From Datnioides undecimradiatus (Eukaryota; Chordata; Actinopteri; Lobotiformes; Datnioididae), in contig WARS01000031.1 of assembly GCA_008933995.1 (NCBI GenBank), positions 462,001 to 526,000 on the forward strand: 64,000 nucleotides of DNA, written 5' to 3'. Numbering within the stretch: the first letter of the stretch is position 1; the number at the start of each line of letters is the position of its first letter. Under the pieces are notes generated by a model. The model had not been told where the DNA came from, ran no database searches, and was given only the letters and a program-made list of their open reading frames with translations. Positions 62,416 to 64,000 of this stretch are shown one piece after another. A program made the position numbers and the translations under genes.

Positions 62416-63778
62416 TTCTATGTCATAATGAGATCGGTTCACACTGGCTCATCAGTGATGCGTGCAATGACATCAGAACACAACAAGCCTTCCTGCACAC
62501 AATTCTCCAACGACGGTTGGATAATGCTAAGAGGAGAGTTAATCTGCAACATAATCGTGCTGCAATGTTAAACTGCCACAAATGTTTCACAAGGGATATA
62601 AACTTGGAAAAGGTAGCAGACAAATTCATCAAGCATTTTTCCACAAACACCTTCCGCGTGATAAAAAATTATGTCAACACTGGTAAGCCGCTTTTTTGAT
62701 ATTTTACAAGCGGTGCTCTGCTGCGATTTACACAGCTTCATTAGGCGTGTGTAGTATTTTTTTAGTCATAAGTTTAGACCGAGAGTGTTTGTGGGTCGCT
62801 CTAATTAGCTGCTTGTCCCACAAGCTATCTCTCTGATGTGGTAATGTGTGTTATGGATCCTGAGTGTGCTGACAGAATTGTAAACAAGTTCATTGTGCGC
62901 GGATCGTGTTAAGACGGGAAGTAAAATTGCAATTTGCTGTATTTGTTTGGTGCTAGTGGTTTAGCAGGAATTGTTTTTTTGGTTTTTTTTAGAAATAATG
63001 TGGCCTACAAGGTGCCTTGTTTCCATTGAAAATCAACATGCGAGAACACAACGGAAAACCATGAACTTGGTACTAGCAGACAAATTTTGTGCAATGCGTG
63101 TGCAGCGTGTGTCTGTGTTTAAAATGACTGTTTTTCAGTCTTCTGCCTCATTTTTAGGAGTGAGTGCATGTGGCTTAAAATCTTTTACTTGGACGTCTGT
63201 ACCTTTGTGAGTTTCAGCTTTGTATGCATGTGTTTGTATGCATTTAATTCCCCATTTGGTCTCTCATAACAATGTTTGAATTAGTTTTTAATTTAGTGAA
63301 AAATATCAATCCTTGTTGCATGCAGGTGTTTTTTCTTCCATAGCTTTTGTCCATTTATGTTTGTCTGTGTACGCGTGTGTTTATTAACAGAGATGTCATT
63401 TCAAATGTTAAAATAATGTTGAATTCAAGTTGTTTAATTTTTAAATGTGTGATACAAAAATCCCAAGAACACTACATCTGCTCCTCCAGCCTCCTGCCTA
63501 AGGAGAAGACTTTGACAACCACCGAAGGAGAACATCCTCAGCTGTGTTTGTGCATAAGCAGCACATTACTGAAACTTTTAACAGACTCTGCCTGCAGCCA
63601 AAGTGATGACCTCCCCTGCTGTGCGCGCATCACCCGCACATCTGCCACCTTTGCAAACGACGACAAAAGTCTGTTTGATCAGTGGTGGCAGACTGAAAGA
63701 GCAGACAAACTCAGGAAAGATACAACATCAGCCCGTTGGGACCAGCTTCAGAGCCGAGTGAAATCCGCTCCATCCTGA
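62416..63778 (+). CDS. candidate spliced gene, three exons, unrecognised
   Basis: Three plus-strand open segments join in phase. Exon one starts at about 62416 or 62456 (after ACATCTAG or GGCTCATCAG) and runs to 62682, with donor ACACTG|GTAAGC; it includes LDNAKRRVNLQHNRAAMLNC. Exon two is 62993-63206, after a strong acceptor (GGTTTTTTTTAG), with donor ACCTTT|GTGAGT. Exon three is 63391-63778, after TTTATTAACAG, and contains SLLPKEKTLTTTEGEHPQL and FDQWWQTERADKLRKDT, ending in TGA. The putative introns (about 310 and 184 bases) are compact, as is common in fish. The last exon is distinctly more GC-rich than its surroundings. I recognise no protein family, domain or signal peptide, and no clear first exon or poly-A signal is seen. 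Phase agreement at two junctions could be chance. Confidence 0.25.
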
Positions 63779-64000
63779 TCAGAATCAGCGACCCGGCTCG
63801 TCCAACTGCTGCATCCACGACCTGCTGCATTCATCACAGAGACGCTTCAGCCCAGAACAACAGAGTTCTGCAGATTGACTGTAGCCAAAGCTTGTTATAG
63901 CAGATTGATTTTTTTTTTCTTTTGGTAAGAAAAGCTTATTGTAGTTTTTCCACCACTTCATTGATTCATTTTTCTATAATCCATTGATCCAGATGCATTG
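63779..64000. other. edge of window, possible 3' UTR
   Basis: GC-richer sequence continues to about 63890 and then becomes T-rich (a T run with CTTTT at about 63909-63925). If the preceding open frame is real this is its 3' UTR. No AATAAA is present before the window ends. Confidence 0.25.

Noticed and set aside
1..64000. CRISPR arrays, bacterial operons, rRNA, snRNA or known microRNA genes
   Set aside because: I looked for regularly spaced repeats, operon-like frame packing and familiar RNA signatures on both strands and saw none. The sequence has the character of vertebrate nuclear DNA.

Overview
The window looks like nuclear DNA of a ray-finned (teleost) fish. It is AT-rich by eye, has no dense gene array, and carries long CA/TG, TA and poly-A/T tracts every few kilobases. 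It also holds several decayed interspersed repeats whose wording I know from teleost genomes: LINE 3' ends, an L2-clade reverse-transcriptase relic, and the 'GCTAAtttGCTAAac...GCTGAGGaTGATGGGaA...AGTCTGGACCAAAG' dispersed repeat. Species and chromosome cannot be told.

I could not recognise a single known protein-coding exon with confidence, nor any tRNA, rRNA, snRNA or microRNA gene. The window reads as intergenic or large-intron sequence, perhaps a gene desert. The long open frames are mostly what random AT-rich DNA and (CA)n tracts give.

Layout. 1-10 kb: unique-looking non-coding DNA with CA/TG microsatellites at 5.23, 6.41 and 7.12 kb. 10.07-10.37 kb: a LINE 3' end held between TA-rich tracts. 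10.4-18.5 kb: unique AT-rich DNA plus microsatellites. 18.6-19.7 kb: two same-orientation copies of a teleost dispersed repeat. 23.9 kb: a GTTC-rich repeat that resembles a hAT-like end. 25-26 kb: constrained-looking non-coding DNA and a Z-DNA-prone tract. 29.2-30.0 kb: a pyrimidine-rich, degenerate GTCTGTTCC/valine-proline repeat. 36.07-36.50 kb (minus): an L2-type LINE relic with RT motifs. 37.66-37.96 kb: a LINE 3'-UTR-type repeat. 42.8-43.8 kb: a microsatellite cluster. 46.6-47.08 kb: a GC/CpG-richer block ending in a TTAA-type (piggyBac-like) terminus. 53.4-53.8 kb: a LINE 3' tail with (TTCTA)n. 60.9-61.0 kb: a possible hAT transposase C-terminal relic.

Two places give spliceable open frames with matching phase that I cannot assign to a gene: the right edge on the plus strand (62.4-63.8 kb) and a minus-strand chain at 53.3-50.6 kb. 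Given how often chance exons occur in 64 kb, both are weak hypotheses. They are recorded so that transcript or conservation data can settle them.
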